Shown piece after piece: positions 1-7,016 of a stretch of 39,753 nucleotides of DNA (position 1 is the first letter of the stretch; each line of letters starts with the position of its first letter). Source of the DNA: CAIWHR01 sp039915505 (lineage in GTDB: Bacteria > Pseudomonadota > Gammaproteobacteria > Burkholderiales > Casimicrobiaceae); contig JBDSND010000105.1 of the NCBI GenBank assembly GCA_039915505.1, forward strand, positions 1 to 39,753, given 5' to 3'. Made by a program: the position numbers and the translations under genes. The notes beneath the pieces were generated by a model. The model searched no databases and was not told the DNA's origin. It saw nothing but the letters and a program-made list of their open reading frames with translations.

Positions 1-460
1 ACTTGGCCGCATGATCGTCACCCGCCAGCACCAGCACGCCGCCGTGCTTCGATGTGCCCGCCATGTTGGCGTGCTTGAAGACGTCGCCGCAGCGGTCGAC
101 CCCCGGCCCCTTGCCGTACCACATGCCGAAGACGCCGTCGTACTTGGCACCCTTGTACAGGTTGACCTGCTGCGAGCCCCAGATCGCCGTGGCGGCGAGA
201 TCCTCGTTCAACCCCGGCTGGAACTTGATGTGGGCGCGGTCGAGAAACTTCTGCGCCTTCCACAGCGACTGGTCGAGGGCGCCCAGCGGCGAGCCGCGGT
301 AGCCGGAGACGAAGCCCGCGGTGTCGAGACCGGCAAGGGCGTCGCGTTGGCGCTGCAGGATGAGGAGTCGCACGAACGCCTGCGCGCCGGTCAGATAGAC
401 GCTACCGGATTCGACCGAGTACTTGTCGTCGAGAGAAACCTGACGCAGCGCATCAGCCAT
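1..460 (-). CDS. Fused indolepyruvate ferredoxin oxidoreductase, N-terminal part (cut by window edge)
   Basis: The minus strand reads open from an ATG at 460 to the left edge (153 codons) without a stop. It contains the segments VSGYRGSPLGALDQ, FQPGLNEDLAATAIWGSQ and GMWYGKGPGVDRCGDV, which are typical of the N-terminus of the large (about 1150-residue) single-chain indolepyruvate:ferredoxin oxidoreductases. These convert aryl-pyruvates and CoA to aryl-acetyl-CoA with reduction of ferredoxin, using thiamine diphosphate. A strong ribosome site (GGGGAGGT, complement 466-473) sits five bases before the ATG and fixes the start. It is a different architecture from the split iorA/iorB at 30339-34141, so the window holds two paralogous systems. 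The C-terminal ferredoxin, gamma and DUF6537 parts lie outside the window. The family is clear; the exact 2-oxoacid substrate is not. Confidence 0.9.
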   Translation of the reverse strand, partial: MADALRQVSLDDKYSVESGSVYLTGAQAFVRLLILQRQRDALAGLDTAGFVSGYRGSPLGALDQSLWKAQKFLDRAHIKFQPGLNEDLAATAIWGSQQVNLYKGAKYDGVFGMWYGKGPGVDRCGDVFKHANMAGTSKHGGVLVLAGDDHAAK

Positions 461-959
461 GGCGGACCTCCCCGGCGGGGCGCGACATCGCGGCGTTGCG
501 AAGGGCAACGGCGGCAGCAATCATGCGATCACTCCAAGAAATCGTGTTTCGTTGGACGGCGCGAAGCACTCGCTTCGCAGCGCAGGGGCTGCCCGGCGAT
601 TGTGTCGCCGCCAGTCCCGGTCTGGCCGCGGATTCTACCTTGCCTACGGTGAGACAGCGCGTGCGCGCCACAGTTGCGCGCGCGGAGAATCGACCGCAGG
701 TTGTCGTGCAGCACCGGATCGGGCTGTACGGCGGCGATCGCGAACGATAGGCAAGGATCACTTGCGACGCATGCATCGACCAAGACCAGCGGTGTCCGGC
801 CGACGTCGTACAGGGCGCGGAAGGTATGCTAACCCGGCCGCCTTCGCCATCGCGCCCGCCCGGCCCCGGCAGCCCCCCGAACACGGTCGCGCGCTCCGCG
901 CCCTCCGGTCACACTCCACGACGCCACCGCGCCCTCCGGTCACACTCCACGACGCCACC
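461..959. other. Divergent intergenic region between the oxidoreductase and the AttE-like ATPase
   Basis: About 500 bases without a convincing gene. Frames are open on both strands, but their translations are arginine/proline-rich with no recognisable domain and look like GC-rich chance frames. A TAGAAT hexamer on the minus strand (complement 632-637) could be the -10 box of the leftward oxidoreductase gene, with no good -35. TATGCT at 824-829 is a possible rightward -10. The end of the gap is a perfect 31-bp tandem duplication (listed separately). Confidence 0.5.
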
Positions 960-960
960 G
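899..960. repeat. Perfect 31-bp tandem duplication just before the ABC ATPase start
   Basis: Positions 899-929 and 930-960 are identical 31-base units beginning CGCCCTCCGGTCACACTCCA. The last base of the second unit is the G of the GTG start at 960. Because 31 is not a multiple of three, the duplication shifts any frame reading through it from upstream. This argues that translation starts at or after the repeat. Confidence 0.95.
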
Positions 961-1640
961 TGCTGTCCATCCACGCCCTGTCGAAATCGTATCCCGGAGG
1001 CGCCACCGCTGCGCGTACGCTCTTTGCCGGCGTCGAGCTCGTGCTCGAACCCGGTGATTACGTGGCCGTGATGGGGGAATCGGGTGTCGGCAAGTCCACG
1101 CTACTCAACTTGATCGCCGGGCTGGACGCGCCGGAGACTGGCTCGATCGCGCTCGACGGCCGGGAGTTGGTCGGCTTAGACGACGACGCGCTCACCCGCG
1201 TGCGCCGCGCCGGCATGGGTTTTGTATTCCAGGCGTTCCACGTGCTGCCTTACCTCACGGTGGCCGCCAACGTGGCGTTGCCGCTGGTCCTGCTCGGCAC
1301 CGCGGCGGCAAGAACCCGAGCGGAAGCGATGGCCACCCTCGACGCGGTGGGCCTTGCATCGCGCGCCGACAGCATGCCGCGGGAGCTCTCGGGCGGGGAG
1401 CTGCAGCGGGTCGCGATCGCCCGGGCGCTGGTGCATCGACCACGCCTGGTACTCGCCGACGAGCCGACCGGCAACCTCGATCCGGAATCGGCCGCCCAGG
1501 TCGCGGCCCTGCTGCGCGCCCGGATCAAGGCCGGAGGCGCGGCCGGCATCCTGGTGACCCATTCCCGCGCGGCCGCGGCGACCGCCGACCGGGTGCTGAC
1601 GCTCACCCGGAACGGACTCGTGCCCGCCGCGGAGCCCTGA
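960..1640 (+). CDS. AttE/LolD-like ABC transporter ATP-binding protein
   Basis: A 226-residue nucleotide-binding subunit of the MacB/LolD/FtsE class. Walker A GESGVGKST is at about residues 39-47, the signature LSGGE at 143-147, Walker B LVLADEPT at 163-170 with GNLDPES after it, and the H-loop histidine near 201. The length is normal for the class. The GTG at 960 was chosen because homology begins at once (LSIHALSKSY) and the upstream frame is junk crossed by a 31-bp duplication; there is no clear ribosome site, so the start is uncertain. The stop is one base before the GTG of the FtsX-type permease. With that permease and a CrtC/AttH-like exported protein it forms the AttEFGH arrangement first described in Agrobacterium. 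It powers release or export of an unknown, probably lipophilic, substrate. Confidence 0.9.
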   Translation: MLSIHALSKSYPGGATAARTLFAGVELVLEPGDYVAVMGESGVGKSTLLNLIAGLDAPETGSIALDGRELVGLDDDALTRVRRAGMGFVFQAFHVLPYLTVAANVALPLVLLGTAAARTRAEAMATLDAVGLASRADSMPRELSGGELQRVAIARALVHRPRLVLADEPTGNLDPESAAQVAALLRARIKAGGAAGILVTHSRAAAATADRVLTLTRNGLVPAAEP

Positions 1641-1641
1641 C

Positions 1642-4149
1642 GTGGCTGCGGTCTCGACCCTGCGCTGGGTGCTCGCGGCCTCGGTGGCGCAGGACCGCCT
1701 GCGCACGCTCCTGGCGGTCCTTGCGATTGCCCTGGGCGTGGCGCTGGGCTTCGCGGTGCAGATGATCAATCGCTCGGCCGTCAACGAGCTGACGCGCGGG
1801 GTGCAGGCCCTGGCCGGCGAGGCCGACTTGCAGGTGCGCGGGACGCGCGGCGGATTCGACGAGGCGCTTTATCCGGTCCTCGCCCGCTATCCCGGCGTCG
1901 CCGTGGCGAGCCCAGTGGTCGAGGTCGATGCCCGCATCGCCGGCAGCAAGGAGAGCCTGCGCATCGTCGGCCTGGACCTCTTTCGGGCCGCGCAGATCCA
2001 GCCCGGGCTGGTGCCGGAGAGTGCCGCGCGGCTGGACGTGCTGCGGCCCGACACGGTGTTCCCGAGCACCCCGGCGGCGCAGTGGCTGAGGGTGGAAGCC
2101 GGGCAGACGCTGCGCTTCCAGGCGGGCACCGAGGTGGTCGCCCTTCGTGTCGGCGGGACGCTGGGCCCGGCAGTGAGCCAACGCCTCGCGGTGATGGACA
2201 TCGCGGGGGCGCAAACTCGGTTCGGCCGCCCGGGCACGCTGAGTCGGGTCGACCTTCGGCTCGCGGCGGGGATCGATGTCGCCCGATTCGCCGCGCGCCT
2301 TGCCGCCGAGCTGCCGCCCGCGGTGGTAGTCGCCCGCCCCGAGACGACCGTCGCGGCGGGCGCGAGCCTGTCGCGGGCCTATCGCGTCAATCTCAACGTG
2401 CTGGCGTTGGTGGCGCTTTTCACCGGCGGTTTGCTGGTGTTCTCGACCCAGGCGCTCGCCGTGGTGCGGCGGCGCAGCCAGCTCGCGCTTCTGCGGGTGC
2501 TCGGTGTGACTCGCCGCGAGCTCGTCGCGCTGGTGATTGGCGAGGGCGTGGCGGTGGGCGTGGCCGGCAGTGTCGTGGGGCTCGCCGCCGGCTACGGCCT
2601 CGCGGTCCTCGCGCTGCGGGTGGTCGGGGCGGACCTCGGCTCCGGGTATTTCCGCGGCGTGGTGCCGCGCGTCACAGTCGAGCCGTGGGCGGCGCTGGTG
2701 TTCCTGCTGCTCGGCACCCTGACCGCCATCGCCGGCAGCGCCCTCCCGGCGCTGGAAGCGGCGCGCGCGGCGCCGGCCCAGGCGCTCAAGGCCGGTGACG
2801 AGGCACGGCCGTTCGCGCGGGTGCGGCGCTGGCGGCCGGGGCTCGCCGTGGTGCTGCTTGGCGCCGCCCTGACCCTGCTGCCGCCATGGGCGGGATTGCC
2901 GGTGTTCGGCTACCTCAGCATCGCGCTGCTACTGATCGGCACCCTGCTGCTCCTGCCTTGGCTCGCCGCCGCGGCGTGGCAATGCGTGCCGGTGCCGCGT
3001 GCCCTACCGGTGCAGCTCGCCGTCGCGCAGCTGCGTGGCGCGCCGGGGCAGGCGGCGGTAAGCCTTGCGTCGATCGTCGCCAGTGTCGCGCTGATGGTAT
3101 CGATGGGCATCATGGTGTTCTCCTTCCGCGGCTCGCTCGACGCCTGGCTCGAACGGGTGCTGCCCGCCGACCTGTACGTGCGCGCCGCACCGCGCGGCGA
3201 CTCCGGTTACCTGCCCGAGGCGGTGCAGCAGCGCATGCGCACCGTCGACGGGGTGCGGCGCATCGATTTCATTCGCGAGCAGCCGCTGGTGCTCAACACC
3301 ACCCGCGCGCCGGTGGTGCTGGTCGCACGCGACCTCGACCCCGCCGATGCGGCTCGGACTTTGCCGCTGATTGCGCCGGCGCCGCCTTTGCCGCGCGCTG
3401 CCGCGCCGCCGGTGTGGATCAACGAGCCCGCGGCGGCGCTGTACGGCCTGCGCGTCGGTGATGCGATCGACCTGCCGTTCGCCGGACGCACTGGACGGTT
3501 CACGATTGCCGGCATCTGGCGCGACTATGCGCGCCAGCAGGGGGCGCTTGTCGTCGAGCGCGCGCGCTACGTGGCGCTCACCGGCGACGCCACGGCCAAC
3601 ACCGCCGCCGTGTGGCTCGCGCCCGGCGCTGATGCGGTGGCGGTGCGCTCGCGACTCGCCGCGCTGGTGCCCGATCTCGGCGAGCTCGACGTCGCACTGC
3701 CGGGGGAGATCCGCGCGGAGTCGCTCAAGGCCTTCGACCGCACCTTCGCGGTCACCTATGCCCTCGAGCTCGCCGCGGTGTTGATCGGCCTGGTCGGGCT
3801 GTCGTCGGCGTTCGGTGCGCTGGTGCTCTCGCGCCGTCGTGAGTTCGGGATGCTGCGCCACCTCGGTGTGCTGCGCGGCCAGATCGCGGCGATGCTGGCG
3901 AGCGAGGGCCTGCTGGTGAGCGGCCTCGGCATGGGCGTGGGGGTCGGGCTCGGTTGGCTGATGAGCCTGGTGTTGATCCATGTGGTCAACCGCCAATCGT
4001 TCCACTGGGGCATGGAGCTCGCGATCCCGTGGACGTTGCTGGCGCTCGCCGTGGTGCTGATCCTCGGCCTGTCGGTGTTGACCGCGGTCGCCAGCGGTCG
4101 CGTCGCCATGGGCCGCGACGTGGTGCGCGCCGTGCGCGAGGACTGGTGA
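1642..4149 (+). CDS. FtsX/MacB-type ABC transporter permease, fused AttF-AttG form
   Basis: An 835-residue membrane protein starting with GTG one base after the ATPase stop. A first membrane segment is near residues 15-38, a periplasmic domain follows, then three segments around residues 250-380 (the first FtsX module). A central hydrophobic stretch, a second periplasmic domain and three C-terminal segments (about residues 700-830) form the second module. In Agrobacterium this function is split into AttF and AttG; here the two halves are one chain, as in YbbP-like permeases. It ends in TGATG, overlapping the next gene's start by one base, so the three genes are translationally coupled. Such permeases act mechanically on lipids, lipoproteins or signal molecules rather than as classical importers. 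The substrate cannot be read from the sequence. Confidence 0.9.
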   Translation: MAAVSTLRWVLAASVAQDRLRTLLAVLAIALGVALGFAVQMINRSAVNELTRGVQALAGEADLQVRGTRGGFDEALYPVLARYPGVAVASPVVEVDARIAGSKESLRIVGLDLFRAAQIQPGLVPESAARLDVLRPDTVFPSTPAAQWLRVEAGQTLRFQAGTEVVALRVGGTLGPAVSQRLAVMDIAGAQTRFGRPGTLSRVDLRLAAGIDVARFAARLAAELPPAVVVARPETTVAAGASLSRAYRVNLNVLALVALFTGGLLVFSTQALAVVRRRSQLALLRVLGVTRRELVALVIGEGVAVGVAGSVVGLAAGYGLAVLALRVVGADLGSGYFRGVVPRVTVEPWAALVFLLLGTLTAIAGSALPALEAARAAPAQALKAGDEARPFARVRRWRPGLAVVLLGAALTLLPPWAGLPVFGYLSIALLLIGTLLLLPWLAAAAWQCVPVPRALPVQLAVAQLRGAPGQAAVSLASIVASVALMVSMGIMVFSFRGSLDAWLERVLPADLYVRAAPRGDSGYLPEAVQQRMRTVDGVRRIDFIREQPLVLNTTRAPVVLVARDLDPADAARTLPLIAPAPPLPRAAAPPVWINEPAAALYGLRVGDAIDLPFAGRTGRFTIAGIWRDYARQQGALVVERARYVALTGDATANTAAVWLAPGADAVAVRSRLAALVPDLGELDVALPGEIRAESLKAFDRTFAVTYALELAAVLIGLVGLSSAFGALVLSRRREFGMLRHLGVLRGQIAAMLASEGLLVSGLGMGVGVGLGWLMSLVLIHVVNRQSFHWGMELAIPWTLLALAVVLILGLSVLTAVASGRVAMGRDVVRAVREDW

Positions 4150-5294
4150 TGCGCGCATCGGGCGTGGTCATGCGGAGCCGTCGGGTGTTCCTGCTGGGAG
4201 GGCTGGCGCTGGCGGCGCTGCCGCGTGCGGTCCGCGCGGCGGCCGCCCCCACCGTCGGCGCCGCCGCCGCATACCCCGCCGTGGCACCGCGCGCGTTGCG
4301 CTTCCCCGAGGATTTCGGCGCGCATCCGCGCTTTCGCACCGAGTGGTGGTACATGACCGGCTGGCTCGAGTATCCGGGCGGCGCGCCGGTGGGCATGCAG
4401 GTGACCTTCTTCCGGTCGCGGCCCGGGGTGAACGAGGACGAGGCCAAGGCCAATACCAGCCGCTTCGCCCCGACCCAGCTCGTCTTCGCCCACGCCGCAC
4501 TCGCCGATCCGGCGCATGGCCGATTGCAGCACGACGAGCGCGCCGCACGCGCGGGCTTCGGTCTCGCCGAGGCCCGCGTCGGCAACACCGACGTCGTGAT
4601 CGACGGCTGGTCGTTGCGCCGCGATGGCACGCAGTATCGGATCGACGTTGCGGCCAGCGGGTTCGCACTCGACCTCGTCGCGAGGGTGACCCAACCGCCG
4701 CTGCTAGAGGGCGATGCCGGCGTCTCCCGCAAGGGACCGCGGCCCGGGCAGGCAAGTTACTACTACAGCGAGCCGCATCTCGCGATCGACGGTCGGGTGA
4801 TCGTCGCCGGGGTGGCGCGCGCGGTCACCGGCCGCGCCTGGCTCGACCACGAATGGTCGAGCGAGTACCTGCCTGCCGGTGCGGCCGGCTGGGACTGGAC
4901 CGGTATCAACCTGCACGACGGCGGTGCCTTGATGGCGTTTGTGATGCGGCGCGAGGACGGCGGCGCGCTCTGGGCCGGGGGCAGCGTGCGCGACGCCGCC
5001 GGCAACACCCGCGTGCTCGGTCCCGCCGACGTGCGCTTCGTGCCCCGCCGGACGTGGACATCACCGCGCACCGGCGCTCGCTATCCGGTCGCCGTCAGCG
5101 TAGTGGCGGCGGGGGTCACCTACGCGCTCGATCCACTGTTTGACGACCAGGAGCTCGACGCCCGCCGCAGCACTGGCATCATCTACTGGGAAGGCGCCGT
5201 GCGTGCACGCCGCGACGGCGCGGAGGTCGGGCGCGGCTACCTCGAGCTCACCGGCTATGCAGGCACACTGAAGCTTGTAATGGGGTCGGTGTAA
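4149..5294 (+). CDS. AttH/CrtC-like lipocalin-type hydrolase, Tat-exported
   Basis: A 381-residue protein of the AttH / carotenoid 1,2-hydratase-like family (two lipocalin-like beta-barrels). It has the family marks FRTEWWYMTGWL near the N-terminus, SYYYSEPHL and GRAWLDHEWSSEYL in the middle, and GYLELTGYAG at the end. The N-terminus has a twin-arginine export motif (SRRVFLLGG followed by a hydrophobic stretch and an Ala-rich cleavage region), which predicts folded export to the periplasm. The ATG at 4149 overlaps the permease stop; a second Met at 4170, right before the twin-arginine motif, is an equally good start. The last five residues (VMGSV) and the stop codon lie inside a TAATGGGGTCGG repeat, so the native C-terminus may have been replaced. 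It belongs to the AttEFGH operon. Confidence 0.85.
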   Translation: MRASGVVMRSRRVFLLGGLALAALPRAVRAAAAPTVGAAAAYPAVAPRALRFPEDFGAHPRFRTEWWYMTGWLEYPGGAPVGMQVTFFRSRPGVNEDEAKANTSRFAPTQLVFAHAALADPAHGRLQHDERAARAGFGLAEARVGNTDVVIDGWSLRRDGTQYRIDVAASGFALDLVARVTQPPLLEGDAGVSRKGPRPGQASYYYSEPHLAIDGRVIVAGVARAVTGRAWLDHEWSSEYLPAGAAGWDWTGINLHDGGALMAFVMRREDGGALWAGGSVRDAAGNTRVLGPADVRFVPRRTWTSPRTGARYPVAVSVVAAGVTYALDPLFDDQELDARRSTGIIYWEGAVRARRDGAEVGRGYLELTGYAGTLKLVMGSV

Positions 5295-5372
5295 GTTATC
5301 CGAGTGGACAAACTGAGCGAGCTGTAATGGGGTCGGAGCGAGCTCTAATGGGGTCGGTCGAAGTTGTCCGCG
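5278..5372 (+). repeat. Three copies of a TAATGGGGTCGG repeat (REP-like)
   Basis: The core TAATGGGGTCGG occurs at 5278-5289, 5325-5336 and 5346-5357. The first and third copies share a longer tail (TGTAAGTTATCCGAG versus TCGAAGTTGTCCGCG), giving two related units of about 27 bases; the middle copy is short. Related copies flank the paaA-paaB gap (19870-19893 and 20091-20112). They look like the short repeats scattered in proteobacterial genomes by REP-type elements. No transposase is seen nearby. Confidence 0.75.
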
Positions 5373-5694
5373 CCCCAGCATCACCGAGAGCATGATCGCG
5401 CCGATCGTCACGTGCAGGCCGTGGAAGCCGTTCAGCATGTAGAACGTCGATCCGTAGACCCCGGTGGAGAGCCGGAGATTCATCTCGGTCAACCGGGTTT
5501 CGTGCACCTTGCTCCGTCCCGGCGTCGCGGTGACTATTCGCAGCCACACAACTGCGACTCCATAACGACGCCACAGGCATGCTGCGCCTGCTGCCGTCAG
5601 TGCGCACCGCCGCCACCGGGTGCCGCGCTTCGCCGCGCACGCAACGGCATTGCGGCGGAGGTGGAAGGATTGGAGCCGCGCGGCAGCGCTTCGG
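5295..5694. other. Convergent intergenic region with repeats and a gene relic
   Basis: About 400 bases between the convergent attH-like and fahA genes. The left third holds the TAATGGGGTCGG repeats, and 5370-5495 holds a cytochrome oxidase subunit III relic on the minus strand. The rest (about 5500-5694) shows no gene and no clear terminator. Its composition is slightly mixed compared with the neighbouring coding DNA. Confidence 0.6.
5370..5495 (-). pseudogene. ctaE: Relic of cytochrome c oxidase subunit III
   Basis: Read on the minus strand, about 40 codons give LTEMNLRLSTGVYGSTF followed by YMLNGFHGLHVTIGAIML and SVMLGR. This is an unmistakable match to the central signature of cytochrome c oxidase subunit III (STGVYGSTFF.L.GFHG.HV..G). 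That family is normally near 280 residues, and neither flank here continues the homology. The downstream side (lower coordinates) breaks exactly where a TAATGGGGTCGG repeat begins; the upstream side breaks just before LTEMNL. No other oxidase gene is in the window. It is therefore a broken fragment left or carried in by rearrangement, perhaps together with the repeats. It is not expected to be functional. Confidence 0.8.
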
Positions 5695-7014
5695 TCAGAT
5701 CGGCCGGGCCGGCAGTACCTGGCCGAATGCCTCGCCGAAGCCGACCCGCGCCCGGCCCGGACTTTCGGCATGTCCGCGCAGGATGACGACGTCGCCGTCC
5801 TCCAGAAACACCCGGCTATCACCGTCGGGCAAGGACAACGGCCGCTTGCCGCCCTGGGTGAGCTCGAGCAGCGATCCGACCTCGTCGTCTCGCGGTCCGG
5901 ATTGGGTGCCGGTCCCCAGCAGGTCGCCCGGTTGCAGGTTGCAGCCATTGACGGTGTGGTGGGTCACCAGTTGCTCGATCGTCCAGTACATGTGTCGCAG
6001 GTTGCTGCGGGCAACGGTCACCGGCGGCTGCTGGTCGCGCTGCATGCGCGCGGTGGTGAGCAGCACCTCGAGGGCGACGTCGATCGCGCCTTCGCTGCGG
6101 ATGTGCGGCGCGTCCAGGTAGGGCAGGGGCTGCGGGTCGTCCGCGAGGCGGGTCCACGGGAGCCGATAGGGCGCGAGGGCTTCGAGGGTGACGATCCACG
6201 GCGAGATCGTGGTCGCGAAACTCTTGGCGAGGAACGGGCCGAGCGGCTGGTACTCCCACGCCTGCACGTCGCGCGCCGACCAATCGTTGAGGAGGCACAG
6301 TCCGAATATATGGGACGCCGCGGCGTCGATGGCGATGCGCGAGCCGGGTGCGTTACCGGGGCCCACGAAGAGTCCCATCTCGAGCTCGTAGTCGAGGCGC
6401 TCGCTCGGCGCGACTACCGGTACGCTCGCGCCGGCCGGCAGGCGCTGGCCGACGGGGCGTTCGAAAGGTTGTCCCGAAAGAATGATCGACGAGCTGCGGC
6501 CGTGGTAGCCGATCGGCACCCACTTGTAGTTCGGCAGCAGGGGATTGTCCGGACGGAACATCCGGCCGACGTTGGTCGCATGGTGGACCGACGCGTAGAA
6601 GTCGGTGTAGTCGCCGATACGCGCCGGCAACGCATATTCGACCTGATGCATCGGTACGAGGGCGCCGCGCAGCTCGGCGAGCTTGGGCGTGTCCGCGCGC
6701 AGGAGACGCGACAGTCCGAGCCGCAACGCTGACCAGGCTGGCGGGCCGAGCGCCATGAAAGCGTTGAGCGTGGCGCCCTTGCAGCTCTCGGCCGCTTCGC
6801 GGGCATCGCCCGAGAGCAGATCGCGACGGCAGACCGCCGCGAGATCGAGCACCCGGTCGCCGATGGCCACGCCGCCGCGGAAGTGCTCGTTCTTGCCGCG
6901 CCGGCGAAACACCGCGAACGGCAGGTTCTGCAGGCTGAAATCGCAACCGGGCGCCTGCGCCGATGTGACGAAGCTCTGCAGCGCGGGATCGTGGGTTTCG
7001 TCGAGGATCGCCAT
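5695..7014 (-). CDS. fahA: Fumarylacetoacetase
   Basis: A 439-residue enzyme that splits fumarylacetoacetate to fumarate and acetoacetate, the last step of tyrosine/homogentisate degradation. The catalytic and metal residues are visible: DYTDFYAS with Asp138, HHATNVG with the catalytic His145, YELEMG with Glu210 and Glu212, and LLNDWSARD with Asp244. Length and residue order match full-length FAH. The ATG at 7014 lies two bases after the TGA of hmgA (complement 7017-7019), so the two are co-translated. An in-frame GTG at 7020 is possible but less likely. Its 3' end faces the attH-like gene across a repeat-rich gap. Confidence 0.97.
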   Translation of the reverse strand: MAILDETHDPALQSFVTSAQAPGCDFSLQNLPFAVFRRRGKNEHFRGGVAIGDRVLDLAAVCRRDLLSGDAREAAESCKGATLNAFMALGPPAWSALRLGLSRLLRADTPKLAELRGALVPMHQVEYALPARIGDYTDFYASVHHATNVGRMFRPDNPLLPNYKWVPIGYHGRSSSIILSGQPFERPVGQRLPAGASVPVVAPSERLDYELEMGLFVGPGNAPGSRIAIDAAASHIFGLCLLNDWSARDVQAWEYQPLGPFLAKSFATTISPWIVTLEALAPYRLPWTRLADDPQPLPYLDAPHIRSEGAIDVALEVLLTTARMQRDQQPPVTVARSNLRHMYWTIEQLVTHHTVNGCNLQPGDLLGTGTQSGPRDDEVGSLLELTQGGKRPLSLPDGDSRVFLEDGDVVILRGHAESPGRARVGFGEAFGQVLPARPI

Positions 7015-7016
7015 GG

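Noticed and set aside
11..652. Open plus-strand frame of about 213 codons
   Set aside because: It lies opposite the clear oxidoreductase N-terminus on the minus strand and shows no domain.
459..959. Upstream extension of the ABC ATPase by about 167 codons
   Set aside because: The added part is Arg/Pro-rich, unconserved, overlaps the oxidoreductase start and crosses a non-triplet 31-bp duplication.
3004..4158. 384-codon minus-strand frame inside the permease gene
   Set aside because: It is antisense to a well-supported FtsX-type permease; the His/Arg/Gln-rich composition is typical of GC-rich shadow frames.
5061..5948. 295-codon minus-strand frame carrying the CtaE-like segment as a whole gene
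   Set aside because: It overlaps the ends of attH and fahA on both sides; only the short middle part resembles a protein, so it was recorded as a relic.
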